Of a stretch of 64,000 bases of DNA, positions 49,491-62,426 are shown one piece after another. A model generated the notes under the pieces. That model saw only the letters and a program-made list of their open reading frames with translations, was not told where the DNA came from and did not search any database. The DNA is from Myoxocephalus aenaeus (Eukaryota; Chordata; Actinopteri; Perciformes; Cottidae): the NCBI GenBank assembly GCA_038501785.1, contig JBAMJR010000151.1, positions 6,913,501 to 6,977,500 on the forward strand, given 5' to 3'. The position numbers and the translations under genes were made by a program. Each line of letters opens with the position of its first letter. The first letter of the stretch is position 1.

Positions 49491-52400
49491 AATTAAGAAG
49501 TATCTAAGATGTAAGGAGGATTTACATGTAAAAAATAACCAATAATTATACCCCCCCCCCCCCATACATCTTAAAAGTATTCTCTTTATCAGCTTTAATA
49601 CAATGCTTAATTTAAAAACCTTCATCAAGCTCAAGGACAACAGCTAAAACCAGAAATGAACCCAGGGTTTGCTCACAAACATCTGAACAGGTAGTATGGG
49701 CTCTAAAACCAAGCCAAAGTACATTCATCAACACTCTGGCAGGGAGCCGATGCCGTTGCAAAGCGCATTTATATTGCATCAACAATTTTCAATTCAATTT
49801 GGCACCAATAAAAAACATATTTTCTTGGGCATGGATTCAAAGCATTCACTGCCAAACAAAAAGCAGCAATTAGAGAAGTGGGCATCTTAAAGGAAGATGA
49901 AAGTGCATGAAATCCCCCGGTTACCAATTACAGCATTCATATCTCCTATGGGTGAAGTATTCTCAGTCTGGTTTTCAATAACCCATTACATCGAGCACAG
50001 AAAATGTGATGTTTTTATGTAAATCATTAACATAATGTCTTAAATTCCTATCACATTTCATTCTACTCTAATTTGTTTTATTACTATTTAAACACAATAC
50101 TAAAAAAGGTACACTTCACCCACAAAAAGACAATTTGTATATCAATTTCTCACCCCATGTTAACTTCAATTCTTTAAGAAAAGGTTTTCTCACATACCTC
50201 CACAGTAAACAAAAAGTCAAAAATGTAAGATAAGCAAATATATATCAAATTATCTGTTTACAAACTCTCACACAACTCTTTATAATCTGAGTCTAATTTT
50301 TCCAGTCGTATGTTCACTACTTCGCAAACTACGTATCTTTGCTAAAACCTATTTTTTTGTCCCTCAATATTTCAAGGCAACACCTAGTGAGTAATTCATA
50401 TGCAAATGGTAATTTTGTATTCTTGCAGTGTTCCAATTAAGATTTGTTTATTTTAGTCATATGATGATTTATTTATGTTTTTCACATAATGCAGATGATT
50501 TGTTAGTGCCTGTGAATCTGTTGTGGCAGGAAGCTTTGGACAGCATTTGGACGTGGACCTTGTCTGGGTCGAGCTCAGTGACTGGGACCCCCCTGCAGGG
50601 CCAAGACCCTTACCCGGACCTCCATCTACAGCAAGCGCAGAAGTTAAAATTAAATTCTGTGGAGAATTTTTAATATTAAAAAAGTAAAATTTGTTATGTC
50701 TTGGCAGGGGGGAAAAAGAGAAAAATCATAGTGCATCACTTCGGACAAACACACACAAAATGCTGATACCGTATACTGAGCGTAAAGTCTGATTATAAAG
50801 TTGAGTTATTATGTTAAACCCAAAAGTCGGATTCAAAGCTGCTGTGTCTCAATGAATTCTCCACACAAAAGAGCACGTTGTGAAATAAGGTTGTAATGTG
50901 CTCAGCTGAAGCAACAACCACCTTCTTCAATGTTCTAATAATAACGTTTTAATGTATATTTACACTACTATGATATGATTGCCTTTATGTTGTCAATTAT
51001 CTCACACATAAACTGTTTTGTTGATTTGTTCAGTGTAACATTCACGCACAAGATTTATCCATCTCTCTCACATCAGTGTTTTCCATCAAGAGCACTTGAG
51101 GAGTCCAAGCTGTCCAAAGAGAAAATGGAGTGAATGATGGGTTAATGGTTAATGGTTAATGGTGGCAATGCATGAGCTGCATGCATAGCTCTGCTCTTTG
51201 GTGTACTCCAGCCCATTGTTCATTGACATGGTTGCTACAACACATAGTGGGATACACTTTGTGTATATCCATTCCACATCCTGTATGAATAAGATCTGGG
51301 TCTAAGTAGCCTCATGACATATCAGGACAAGCACCAGCTTCACCACTTCTGGTCTATGGATCACGTGAGAACGATCTATTCTCCAGGTAAGAAAGTGCAC
51401 TGACAACCAGTACAGCCAGTTCTCCCATGGTTTATCTCATTGTGTCCTTCTTGCTATCCAGCCACCATAGGAGATGAGAAAAGAGGAGTTGATACACCAT
51501 CTGAGTCACCTTCAATTTACCATGCGCTGAAAGCAGTAAGCTTCATGAGCAGGAATGAGTGGTGTAGCTAGTGCTCTTTTTGTTGTTCTCTTTGTAACTG
51601 TAAGATATCTCTTTTGTTTCTGATGTTATTGTAGTGCATGGGGTGTGACAATTGGACAATCACTATGGAAACTCCATTACGGATCCTTGAAATCCTCTTC
51701 AAAATTATCCAATGGGAATTGAACTCAAGCTCTATTTTGACTTTGATGAAGAGACAGGTACGGACACACAGAGGCTGTAAATGTGCTCCAGGCTCCTTTA
51801 TTTCCCACGTTGGGAATTTACTGTCATCAAACTGAGAAGCACAAAGGTTTACGTAGCATTTAAAATATTTACCTGTTTTAATTTTTTTCAATATGCTATA
51901 TATACTATTTACCAGTTACACCTTAATTTGTTATTTGTGAGACTGATTGAAAAGTAACTCTTACTAGCGATCAAGATTAAAAAGACGGTAGATTGATTTA
52001 TATGCACATGCCAAACCTACACCTTGGCTTTCATTAAAAAGTGTGCATGCTTAACAGCCTTAAAAGCAGAAATAGGTGGACTTATTTTTCCAACTGCAGA
52101 TATTTCTAAAGGCATATCCAGTCCAGTTTGCCAGATGCCTTCAACAACAATATTCCATCAGATTTTTCAAGTAAAGTTATCAGAAATATATATTTGGGCC
52201 TGAGCAGCTTTACATTTCCCCAAAGTGTATCTTTCTTGCTTTTCATATCTAAAATAGTTGCATATGTTCGTTACATACTATCCTATTCTGTCCCACTGTA
52301 GACTCAGTTACACATACCGTAGAGACGATGTAAACAAAACTATATTTCTCTGATGCTTTGCACACTGAGGCCCTCCTGCCTTTGTCCTTGCAAATCTATA

Positions 52401-52549
52401 CTCTCCATTTCTTTCATCCACCCTTATTCCTCCTTCCGTTCCCTCCTTCCTCTGCGGCCCACTTCTGCATAGAGGGAATGGCTGCAGCAGCTTCAATAAT
52501 TCACTTCCCCTCAGAACAGGTTGTGTTTGCATTGCAGGCTGCTGCAGGC
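49491..52549. other. non-coding; poly(C) and a heptamer repeat
   Basis: A 13-base C run lies at 49551-49563. Three tandem GGTTAAT units lie at 51140-51162. Nothing else was recognised in this 3 kb, and open frames such as 51568-51891 have no family resemblance. Confidence 0.5.
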
Positions 52550-52890
52550 AAGAATGGAGAGGGCGAGGAAGAAAGATTAAAAACAGGGAAGAATGAAGAA
52601 TGAAGTCGAAATGGATGAAGACTTTGAATGGAGATAGAATGTAAAAGACAAAACACAGCAGAGGAGAACGGCCATTGTGAGTAATCATGAAGTGGAAAAA
52701 CTAAAGGAGAGAAAGAACACTAGAGAGAAATAGTTTTAGAGTCAGCTCTTACTTGTCACATGTGTGAGAGGTGAGAAAGTTGAGAAAGGTGAGAAAGAAT
52801 AAGATACTGAAAGAAAGAGGAGGAACATGAGAAAGTGCAGAAAGGAAAAATGGAAGAGATGAGCAAAGTAAGACTGATAAAAGCCAAAGC
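52550..52890. repeat. purine-rich tract
   Basis: A+G-dominated plus strand for most of about 340 bases, including AGAAAG/GTGAGAAAG-type runs. Confidence 0.6.
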
Positions 52891-53961
52891 AGCAGAAAGG
52901 CAGCACCTATCACTGACACATTTTCCCTCTGCTTTCTGTCAATACCTCACAGCTACGCACTAAGTGTGACAGATCTTTGCCTCCAACTCTGCAAGCTCTT
53001 TTAGATCGACAGTGGTGTGTTCGCATGAGTGTTGGAAGCACTTTGTTTAATTGTTTAATCCTTAAACTTGGCTTGTTTGGGAAGACCAATGCCATTCGTC
53101 AGGTAACTCAAAATATACACTATAGTTTTACTGTTACTATTGTGTGTGTATCTGTTGTTCCATAAGGTTTCATTGGTGACGTTTATGAACCCTGCCCTGT
53201 ATATCAGCTGCTTATGCTTGAAAATAATTACATGACTAAATAGAAATAGAAAAATGCTTAGTTTTATGATGAATGCTGAAATGATTAGTCCATTCACTGA
53301 TTAGTTAATTGACCGAATATGAATCAACCAAATTTGAAGCAATACATAACTCTTTGGACTTGAGTGGTGTTTAAACCATGGCTATGTCATTTCCAAACCT
53401 TAACTATGTGGGTATTATTGTCACCATGACAATTAAGGTCCCCTAACAATAGTGCGGTCATTTTAACCCAAACCACAATCTTTCCCTATTCTAAGCAAGT
53501 CATTGTTGTGCCTAAATCTAAACTAAACTAAAAGAAAGCAGTGTCAAGTCCTAAAATGTATTGTTCAACAGTGATTTGTAAGTGATTTGTTTTGGGAGGC
53601 AAAGATAGATGTTGTCCTGCCTATAAGGGTTCATACGGAAATGCTTCTATGTGTTGTTCTAAAGGGCATGGACAAACTACATATTTAGGGGACTTATTGA
53701 TATTGATATCTTTTAGTTTTGAGACTGTTGGTCGAACAAAACCAGACATTTAACGGACTCAATAAAGTGGAATAATTAAAGTTAGTTCCATTTCCTAGTG
53801 GAAATGCAAGCTGAAATATAATTTTCAGGTTAGATGATACATTAACGCAAATAATATGGATGAGTCCAACAAACTCAACTGAAGTTAGAGGAATGAAAAC
53901 TTAATTTCATTGTCAAATATTTGATTGAAGTCTCTTGTACCTGGCAAAAAAAGGTCACACC

Positions 53962-53966
<5 letters not shown>
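52891..53966. other. non-coding, nothing recognised
   Basis: No repeat boundary or exon was recognised. Confidence 0.5.

Positions 53967-54049
<83 letters not shown>
53967..54049. repeat. (TC)n microsatellite
   Basis: Two TC arrays are separated by a single TTC slip near 54003, together about 83 bases. Confidence 0.97.
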
Positions 54050-54054
<5 letters not shown>

Positions 54055-55345
54055 TCTGAGCCCCATGTTGGTCTAGCGCTCTATCTCTAGGGAAGCCTTC
54101 CTTCTTTTAGCTGCTCTGTATCTGGCCCTGCCCTTTTCAATGTCACTCTCGCTGTGTCTCGTTTTTAATGAGCCCTGCGCTCTGCTCTTCTTTCATAAGC
54201 CAGATCCAAGTCATTTCACTGAATGTTCAATTCAGTTAGAATTCATCTGCATCACCTGAATGTTATAATGCCTAAAGTGGAAAGGTGTTATTGTTGATAA
54301 ATCAACGAGGTGATGAATTTCAGAGAAACAGATATCATGTCTATTCGGCATGCATAACATTTGAGGGTTTGAAATGATCTAGACAAAAATCAGTTTCAAA
54401 ATGTCACAGCTGTTCAGAAAACCTACAGTGGCTTATGTCTGCATTATTGCTGTCTGACTGTGAGATCAGCTGACCAATCAGAATATTGCAGTCTATCTCC
54501 GATTTCTGTGAAAACTGTGTAATTTACCTGATACATTATCTTGATTAACATCACTTCCTCCTCAAATGAAATATGTGAAATTATGTTCTGTGGGATATTG
54601 AGCCACAGGCATCATAGTAAATTGAGTTTGTAATAATATTCTCATATATGCACCAGGAAATAGTAGCACTCATGTGTTTTCCCCCTGTCCTCACTGAACT
54701 TGTTTCCTTAATCTGGCTCCTGCGAAAACTCCTTTTCACATTTTCACAAATGAATACTTGAATCGCCTCCATCTCATGAGATTTTGATTAGAAAATACTT
54801 GAATTAACTACAGATGATTACAGTTTCCCAACCAGGGGCACATGTGCCCAAGGAAGTTCAAGGACAGATTGAAGCCATGATCAACTAAGCAAAAAAACAA
54901 TTGTGATATGGGAAAGAAATATTACAACCATGTTTGTTTTTAGGTAAGAAATAAACTCACATTTATGATTACCAACTACCAGCTGCAATAAACCAACTAT
55001 AGACACAGACTTCCTGGAACACTTTAGATTACAGATATAACATTGCACTCTTGTAACATTGTTGGAATCATGGACAGTTTTTAAGTATCAAAATCGATGC
55101 CACAGAACCAGAGATATTGTATTTTATAGACCATGCATTAACCTGCCGCCTACATTACAATGCAACTGCACCAACAACAGCCAGAGCTTTGTGTTTGTTA
55201 TTACAGCTAATGTAGCCTCAAGCTGCTAGCCTCAAGCAAAGATGAGGAGCGGGCTACAGAGGTCTTTATAACTACAGACCAGATAACGACCCACTGAACT
55301 TTACATTTTTTTTTTTTTTTTAAACTTGTAGTTTAGAGCCCCAAC
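54050..55345. other. non-coding; possible hAT scrap
   Basis: CAGTTTCCCAACCAGGGGCA at 54821-54840 resembles a hAT terminus, and GGGCACATGTGCCC at 54836-54849 is a perfect palindrome. No second terminus was found. A 16-base T run lies at 55306-55321. Confidence 0.4.
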
Positions 55346-56596
55346 CAATGTTCCCTCTAATTTTTTCCGCCACTGAGCAATTTCTTTTATTTCTGAGCGC
55401 ACATTTCAGCACTGTGAGCAATTCGCAACCACACGACCTGCCGAAAATGACCACAAGCCTGCGTTAGCCATAGGGGATTCAAAGAGATGACAGCAAATGC
55501 ATCAATATGTATACAAGGTTGATATTTATTCAATATCCTTTATAATGGCTGGACTTTGGGAACATTTTAATGATGGTGTTTTACCAAGTCAGTTTTGTTG
55601 AACTTAAAGGATCTTTGTTGAACTTCAATAAGGGGAGGTTATGACTGGTTCACTGGTTATGACTGATAATGATATATATAAAAAATAAAAGTATCAAAGG
55701 TGTTTAGTCATTTCTCAGCAGGTAGAACATTTAAGTGGAACTTCATTGAAAGAAAAATGCTAATGCAGTGCTTAACAATAATTATAGGCCTATTAAATTG
55801 ACATGGTGTCATTTTTCCTAAAGGTAGCTTATATAAACAATTTAATAACTGGAGTGGTTTGCAACAAACTAGGCTACAAAACATGTCATTTGAATGTCAT
55901 TGAGAGAGATAGGCCTATCTGGCTATGTGGCTCATCTTGTCTGCAGGCCTATGGAAGACACATGTCTCTGAAGAACAGCATCTGAAAAACAGGTTAACCA
56001 AAAGAGAAACACGTTTTCCCACGAGCGAACTCTCCTTTCGCTTTTGCCTCCGAGCAGAATTTCCTTTCTTCATATTTAAATATGTCTGAAAGTTTCATCC
56101 TACCTATGTCAGTTTGGACTATTTCATCTAGCCACTCATGTTTAAACGTTAGGCAGACCTTTTTCTGGGGCACCTGCTCTGCCTTTCTTTTCACCATGGT
56201 ATCTATAACTGCTGGAGCAGGGCCCACCAAGAGTAGCCTAAACAGCGCCGGCCCTAGCTCATGTGGCGCTCTAGGCGAGCTTCACTCCTGGCGCCCGGAG
56301 GAGGTAGAGCGCTCTACCTCTAACGGAGGTAGAGCGCTAGCAGAGGTACAGAGCGCTAGCGGATGTACAGAGAGCGCATGTCGAGAAACGGGACACTGAT
56401 TGGCCAAGAAGACTCGACACGTCACATCAAAGATCTTCCATTGTGGAGATGGCTCACTCCTATCTCAGAAACACTGGCGCAAAAAAGATTTTTAACCCCT
56501 GAAAAAAAATCGTTTGCGCGGTCTGAAAAATCTATTGCGCGGCCACTTCGACTGGCCTGCGCGGCCGCGCACACGCACAGCTTAGAGGGAACACTG
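55346..56596. mobile_element. 1251-bp hAT element with transposase remnant
   Basis: The left end CAATGTTCCCTCTAA and the right end TTAGAGGGAACACTG are inverted repeats with one mismatch. The octamer GCCCCAAC is duplicated exactly (55338-55345 and 56597-56604). CpG-rich subterminal sequence (GCGCGGCCGCGC...) lies near 56515-56575. The minus strand holds a degraded transposase-type reading frame at 55994-56230. A segment starting CAGCGCCGGCCCTAGC at 56242, with tandem GAGGTAGAGCGCT units after it, may be a fragment of another MITE. Confidence 0.92.
55994..56230 (-). pseudogene. remnant of a hAT-type zinc-finger protein ORF
   Basis: A 78-residue frame includes VKRKAEQVPQKKVCLTFKHE, then WLDEIVQTDIGRMKLSDIFK, and KGEFARGKTCFSFG. 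The order K-x-W-L, then K-L-x-x-I-F-K-Y, then a Cys, then a G-E-F-A-x-G-K motif resembles the N-terminal BED-like finger of ZNF862/C17orf113-type, hAT-derived proteins. The expected C-x-x-C spacing is not intact, and the frame ends without the downstream hAT catalytic or dimerisation regions. It lies inside a hAT element bounded by exact duplications, so it is best read as the decayed start of that transposase. The assignment rests on remembered motifs. Confidence 0.55.
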
Positions 56597-56604
56597 GCCC
56601 CAAC

Positions 56605-57545
56605 CCACACTGCCTCAAGTGATGCGGCTCCTCCTAGATCCACACAATTTTTTATTTTTTTATTTCTGCAGTAGGACTCTACAAGACCTGTAAAATCAGT
56701 GTAGCTCCAATTGCACAAACAAAACAGTCAGCAAGCGAAAAGAGAAGTCAAAGATTGCTCAAAGCAATCTAGCTTTTTCCACTTTAAGTGGTAGTACAAG
56801 GAAAATAAATAAACAAAAAAAGACAAGTTCCAGGATCTATTTGTATGTCATTGTTGTAACAATATGCTGTTTTATATCGCTCATAGTATGGGGAAAAAAA
56901 CCCAGAGAGAGCTGTTTTGGATTCACTCTTTAGGAACATTGCAACCATTGGGTCTTAATGAGGATTTTGACAAAAATGTTGTGCTGAATAAACAACAATA
57001 ACATTGATATGTTCTGAAGCATCATGTTTACATAGATCTTGTTGTATATATTGTGTATTCTGTACATTCAATGTGCTGCTTAGTGTTTCTTGACTGTCTC
57101 CAAGTTACAGACCTTGGTCTTTTCTCAACATGCGCTCTTATCTGTACTTGTGTTCTCGTGGACTTGTGCAACGTCATAAGATGCAGACCAGGTACTGTTC
57201 CAATTCAAAAGTCTGCTTCTCGCCAACCACGGTCCAAATGCCCGGATGTGACTTGCTCCGCCCATTTTATCGGGGATGCACTGGAAGTGACTTGTCTGTA
57301 CTTGGGACAGCCACATATCCCAGAATGCATTTTGCACCTTCAACAGGGAACAATGGCGGAGGAGAAAACACACAAATGAAAGTTGACATTTTTGAAATAC
57401 TACTGTTGAGTCAATGAATGTAATTTTAGAAATTATTTAGGCCAGAAATTAGTTGTTTAAGCATCAACGTTGTGGTCGGTTTGTCAAGATTCAGCCTCCT
57501 TAAAAACATGCGCCGACAATTTTGGAAATGTGAGATCTTCTAGCG
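56605..57545. other. non-coding; unexplained open region
   Basis: The stretch at about 57050-57400 is open in two plus frames and one minus frame at once, has higher GC, and contains CCCAGAATGCATTTTG. No domain is recognisable. It may be an old transposon piece. Confidence 0.35.
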
Positions 57546-58140
57546 CAGGGGTGTCAAACTCAAATACACAGTGGGCCAAAATTAAAAAAAAAGAATTACA
57601 AGTCGAGGGTCGGACTGGTTCAATGTTCATTGCAAAACTTATTGAAATTAACTTATTGCACATATTGAACCTGGAACTAACAAAGCTTAAGTTATTGCCT
57701 ATAAAAACAACATTAAACATTACATAAATGAAAAATCTGTTACATACATTTATTATGGCTCTATCTGCAGCTTTTCCACAGTCATTTCTAATGAAGACAT
57801 TTTTCCACAGGCCAACAGCCGAAACATAATTCCCTCCAAAGAAAAACCAAACATGCCCTGTGGTTCAAGAAAAAAAGTGCAAAAGGAAACATACATTAAA
57901 GCTCAGTTTGCTGCTCTGTGATGCTCACTAGTCTAAACCAGATACTTGGCATCTCATCTTGGATGCAAGTTCATCAACGTTTGGGGTCAGGCTCTGAGCT
58001 GAAGAAATCCTCAGGATTGAGTGAAGGTGTTCATCAGGAAGACTCCTGTGAGATGTTTTGTTCATCTTCATCAAACAGTTTCACAATATATTTTTTTCGA
58101 GTAAACACATTGATTCATTGACGGCGCCGGCCAACTAATC
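57546..58140 (+). mobile_element. partial hAT element, left end only
   Basis: The left end CAGGGGTGTCAAACTCAAAT shares its first 14 bases with the complete hAT MITE at 32693, but the interior is different. The matching CACCCCTG right terminus was not found downstream, so the element is truncated or broken by later rearrangement. The right limit given is approximate. No transposase is readable. Confidence 0.65.
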
Positions 58141-58196
58141 GTTACAAAGGCAGGCAGCAAAATTTATTTTTCACAGCTCAACGCTGACAGGGCAGC

Positions 58197-58763
58197 GGTC
58201 GGAGCTACTTAAGTGTAATGATGATAAGTTTAGTCATGGTTATAACTTTAGTTGTGGTTTTAACTTCATAACAACAATTGATAAGCCACAACTAACACTC
58301 TTTAACGGGGTTTAAACACCACGACACAACACTTTGTGACACATAAACAATTTGTAACACAAATAATTGTACATTTATAAAATTACACCGCCGGAACTGC
58401 ATGCTGGGTAAAGCTCTCACACAAAAAACAGGACAGACGGGAAGACACGCCACAAAAACAGCTGTTCGCCAGCCAACTTCCTGTAACTGTCCCCGCATGC
58501 AGCATGCATTTTTACAGCTTTAGCTCAAGGCGAAGCGGGCGGAGCTACTTATGTGTCAGGGGTAAGAGCTTCAGTCAAGGTTTCACATTTATAAATGTAC
58601 ATCGCCGAAATGCATGCTGGGTCATCCTGTCAAACTCCGTCGCACAGGAGACTTCTTTATGATAAGTGGGCGAGCTTTACCCAGCATGCAATTCGGTGGT
58701 GTAATTTCATGTGCAACCCTGACTAAAGTTCCTACCCTGTCACATAAGTAGCGCCCGCTGCGC
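58197..58763. repeat. three copies of one module, the last inverted
   Basis: A module opening with GGAGCTACTTA(A/T)GTG and closing with a GCATGCTGGGT motif occurs three times. Copy 1 lies at about 58197-58416 and is expanded inside. Copy 2 lies at 58531-58622. Copy 3, in complement, lies at 58668-58763. Copies 2 and 3 form an imperfect inverted repeat with arms of about 90 bp around a spacer of about 45 bp. No target duplication or coding frame was seen. Confidence 0.75.
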
Positions 58764-58846
58764 CCTGAGCTGTATCCTGTGACAATTAAATGTTGCCGCC
58801 TCCCAAAGTGCTTGACGTTGCGGCTATGCACCACGGGTATGAAAAT

Positions 58847-58865
58847 CCCCCCCCCCCCCCCCCCC
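58847..58865. repeat. poly(C), 19 bases
   Basis: An uninterrupted C run on the plus strand. Its length may vary or be misassembled. Confidence 0.9.
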
Positions 58866-59689
58866 TCCACCGAAGCGACACAAGGCCCCCTCAGTGCTTG
58901 GTGTGGCGCTGGGCCTGCCGTAATGATACTGGCGGGCCAGCTCCTGATGTCTTCGTATTGGTTAAACATGGTATATCATTTGGTTTGGGTGGATCTAACA
59001 AGCAATCTTTGGTCTCAGAGTTTATTATTTGTTCCCAGGTCTATAGTTCTCGCACCTCTGCTTAGTCTGATACCGGGTGCGCAGTGTTTTCTTTTCTATA
59101 GCTAATATTATAAAATAACATATGGTTTAAAAAACAATCCAATGCACTTATTTGGAACATGATGGGTGATGTGGATGAGGAGGTATTTTAACTTCTTTTG
59201 TAGAGCTGTGGGGTTGTGTCAGTCAAAGCAGGTGTCTTCCACACTGCCCAGCTCTGTGCGAGCTGGGCAGCGAGGTTTGCATAAAAATACAGTAAATGTA
59301 TTCTGATTCTTCTGTAACTGTCAAATCCCCTCCAAGGTTAAAACATCAGTTCTCTTCATCCAACATAACAATAATTGTATTTAATTCACAATGTAAACAA
59401 TTGTTACATTTCAGTTTCCTGTTTGTGTCACCTACCTTTGCCCAAATCAAACCACCTTTCCCCATGATACACCTTTCCCTCTGCTCTCATTTCCTGAGGT
59501 GGCTGCTAGCCCTGGCTGCCTGCATGCTCTCCACTGTCAGCCCGCCACCCTGCTTCCCAAAGCCTGTCTCCAGCTTTCAATGACAGTGTGCGCTACGTCC
59601 TATATATGCAGTAAGTGGAGAGGTGGGTGGATGCTTGCCACCGAATCGCAGGATGATAGCGAGAAGATGACAGGGCTTTGGAGGAGAGA
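58866..59689. other. non-coding; one perfect hairpin
   Basis: Apart from the hairpin at 59244-59270, nothing is recognised. Confidence 0.5.
59244..59270. repeat. perfect 11-bp hairpin
   Basis: CTGCCCAGCTC and GAGCTGGGCAG pair exactly around the 5-base loop TGTGC. No T-run follows, so it is not a pol III or bacterial-type terminator. Confidence 0.9.
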
Positions 59690-60020
59690 GGTGCTGGGTG
59701 TAAAGAAAAGGAATTTATGGTGAGGAGAGCGGGGGGAGGAACGCAAGGAAGGAAAGTGAGTGTAAGGGATGTATCTGTTGAAAGGCCTTGGATGAAGGGA
59801 GAGAATTAGGATGGAATGAGGATGTAAAGTACAGAAAGCATGCATTTTATCCCATTTTGACATGTCAAGGGGAGCTATATGGATGGCTGGGAAGGAAAAG
59901 AGGATCAGAGAGAAAAGGGAAGGGACAGGAGGAAGATGACAGGAACATCTTTCTTGACAGGTAAAAGTTTAGAAGATGGGTAAAGTCAGAATGAGGCTGG
60001 AGGAGGAGGAGAGGCATCAG
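59690..60020. repeat. purine-rich tract
   Basis: A+G-dominated plus strand over about 330 bases with short interruptions. Confidence 0.55.
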
Positions 60021-61964
60021 AAAGTTTAGCTGGTGGCAGGTAAATTGCTACACTGACAACATGGGGGCTTTTAACATATCCGACAGATTATACCCCATCT
60101 CCTCTGAGCCAGCTGAGATGCATGGAGAAAGACAGGAACGCGTGAGAGCAGCAAGGTAAAATTTCAAACATTTAAGGTGCCAGAACATTTTTACTGAAAC
60201 CGTCATGAGCAGGGAAGGAGGCGGGAGGAGAGTAGTTTGTTGCTGAGGGAGAGCAAGTTTGAGAGTGAGAACTAGAGAAAGAGAGGGCAAGATCTCCAAG
60301 CAGCATGCATCGCTGAATTATTGAGGCCAGACGTGTGTAGGAGCAGAAGATAGATTTCCAGTGTTGATCCCTTCCTGCTGTCAGAAAGTTTAGTTGAACA
60401 CGACCAACTCCAGCAGTTGTGGTTGTTTTGATGTTGTTCGGGGTTTTCAGAGCACACCGCAGGGAGAGGCAGCGCATATGTGGGCGGAGCAGCCTCAAAA
60501 AGTGTGTTTTGAGCAGAGTGTGTGTGGTTCCTGGCACTCTTTAAGTCGGAGCATATCTGTATGATAAGGTTTCCCAGGCAGTCAGTGGCTGTGCAGGTTT
60601 CCTATGAAGTGACAGATCAATATATGTCTGTGCGGAAGGTGCGACAGGCGGCGAGAATGGCTGTCTGTATGCATAGCATTATGCACCCTGTGAAACCCCA
60701 CCATTTGCTCAGTGTGAGTCAACAATAATATTTTAAAGCTCCTTGAGGAGATTCACACATACTGCAAAGACTGGCACAGTGTATCGATATCAACAGATAT
60801 GGGCTGCCAATTTTTTTTTTAAGATAACCAAACACAATCCCATTAACCCTTGTGTAGTATACTCTAACCCAGCTTCCAAAGAAATACGGTTTTGACAATT
60901 AAGGACACATGTTTGTCAGACAAATGAAAAAAGTGCTCACATGTTTTGCTTATTTTTACTTTACTTGCATGTTTGATCTTCACTGTGCTGAATGATGTAT
61001 GTGAGTTTGATTGTATTACTTGTCAAATGTATGTATATGTAATGTTTTTCTGTTTCCACCATAATGTCTTTAAAAGCATGAGCATCATTTTGTGACATCA
61101 CTTATAAGAGTGTGCTGTGGAAACGTGAAGCCTTCAGTGCACAGACACTGAGGATGGATTCTGGATTTTTGTGAAATGAGGCAGGCGGAGTAGGTGTAAT
61201 TATACAAATTATTTAAAAGGCAATTGAACTTTTTTGCCAAAAAAAAAACTTCAGAAACCAAACATGCATCAAAGGAATATTTAAAGCCATTGTGATACCT
61301 GTGAAACTCCCCTGTGGAAATAACAAAAAAAAGACACTTTGGCAGACAAATGTAATACTGAAATAGAAACTGCACCTATTTTCACTCGTCCCAAAACGAC
61401 TTTGAAATTACGTTAAATACATACCCGAACACATTTCTGAATTTCAAAGTGAAACATTCAAATAAAAAGAATGATTTCAAAGACAGAAATAAGTGCTGAC
61501 AAAGGGCAAGAGCGGTGAAAGAGAAGCCAGTGAAGAAGAGAGAGAGTGACAGTGTCAGAGAAGTGCAGGAGGCAGACGGTCTCTGATGTAAGCCATGTTC
61601 TCACCGCTGTTCACAACCGTCCTGTCGTCTTTATGAATAAGTTAGATGCCAAATGTTCCCTCCCTCTCAGGTCCATGCAAGCAAACGCACACACAGAAAC
61701 ACACACACTCACATATACACACACTATGCACCTTATTTGCTCACTCTCAAGAGACTGGGATCAGGCCCCATACACACGATTAAATTTTTTTTTTTAACCC
61801 CAACTACAGCATATCCAAACATTAATGCCCTGCATTCATAAATTGTGTACAAAGACACAATCACGACAGCTGAGACACAAAGAGCTTGAAGCTTTATAAT
61901 GTCTGACAGAGTGACAGGAGTACAGAGGAAACTGGAATTATCACCTTCTTGTTGTATGCCTCTG
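60021..61964. other. non-coding; short CA-rich patch
   Basis: A broken CA-rich patch lies near 61685-61725. No exon or repeat boundary was recognised. Confidence 0.5.
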
Positions 61965-62295
61965 CCAACCAGTCTTGTTGCAGTTTACTCAAAAATGTCA
62001 TTACGACATAATTTTTTACAAATTGACATTTGTGTGAAATTGGCATTAATTGTCATAATCAGCAAGAAAACATTGAGTTATTGATAACGTGTTTTGTGAG
62101 GTCACAGTGACGTTTGGCCACCAACATTGAATCAGTTCAACCTTGAGTCCAGGTGGACGTCTGTGTCCGATTTGAAGAAATTCCTCCAGGGTGTTCCTGA
62201 GATATCACGTTCATGAGAATAGGATGGGCTAACGCATGTACAACCCAAAAACATAATGCCTTTGGCCACAGCTGGCACCGGCACGGAGCCATGAA
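61965..62295 (+). repeat. dispersed repeat family A, copy 2
   Basis: In the same orientation as 1615-1790, it shares GAAGAAATTCCTCCAGGGTG near 62175 and ACATAATGCCTTTGGCCACA near 62250. It extends further upstream than copy 1 (AATGTCATTACGACATAATT near 61995). No coding frame or terminal repeats were seen. Confidence 0.6.
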
Positions 62296-62403
62296 CAGTG
62301 AAGTCTTACTGACAGTTGTTCCTACTCACAGGGCACCCACGTCGTCCTGTTAATGCTCTGGACCACTCTCATCCAAAGAAGTGTGTGTGTACGCCCTTAT
62401 GTT

Positions 62404-62426
62404 TGTGTGTGTGTGTGTGTGTGTGT
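62404..62426. repeat. (GT)n microsatellite
   Basis: A perfect GT array of about 23 bases. Confidence 0.95.

Noticed and set aside
52308..52500. Possible minus-strand signal-peptide exon joined to the Ig exon (CTACG followed by GTATGT)
   Set aside because: In the frame required by the phase-1 junction a stop codon occurs about 8 codons upstream with no start codon after it.
57053..57417. Overlapping 95-108-residue ORFs
   Set aside because: Open in several frames at once, no recognisable domain, and no splice-bounded structure.
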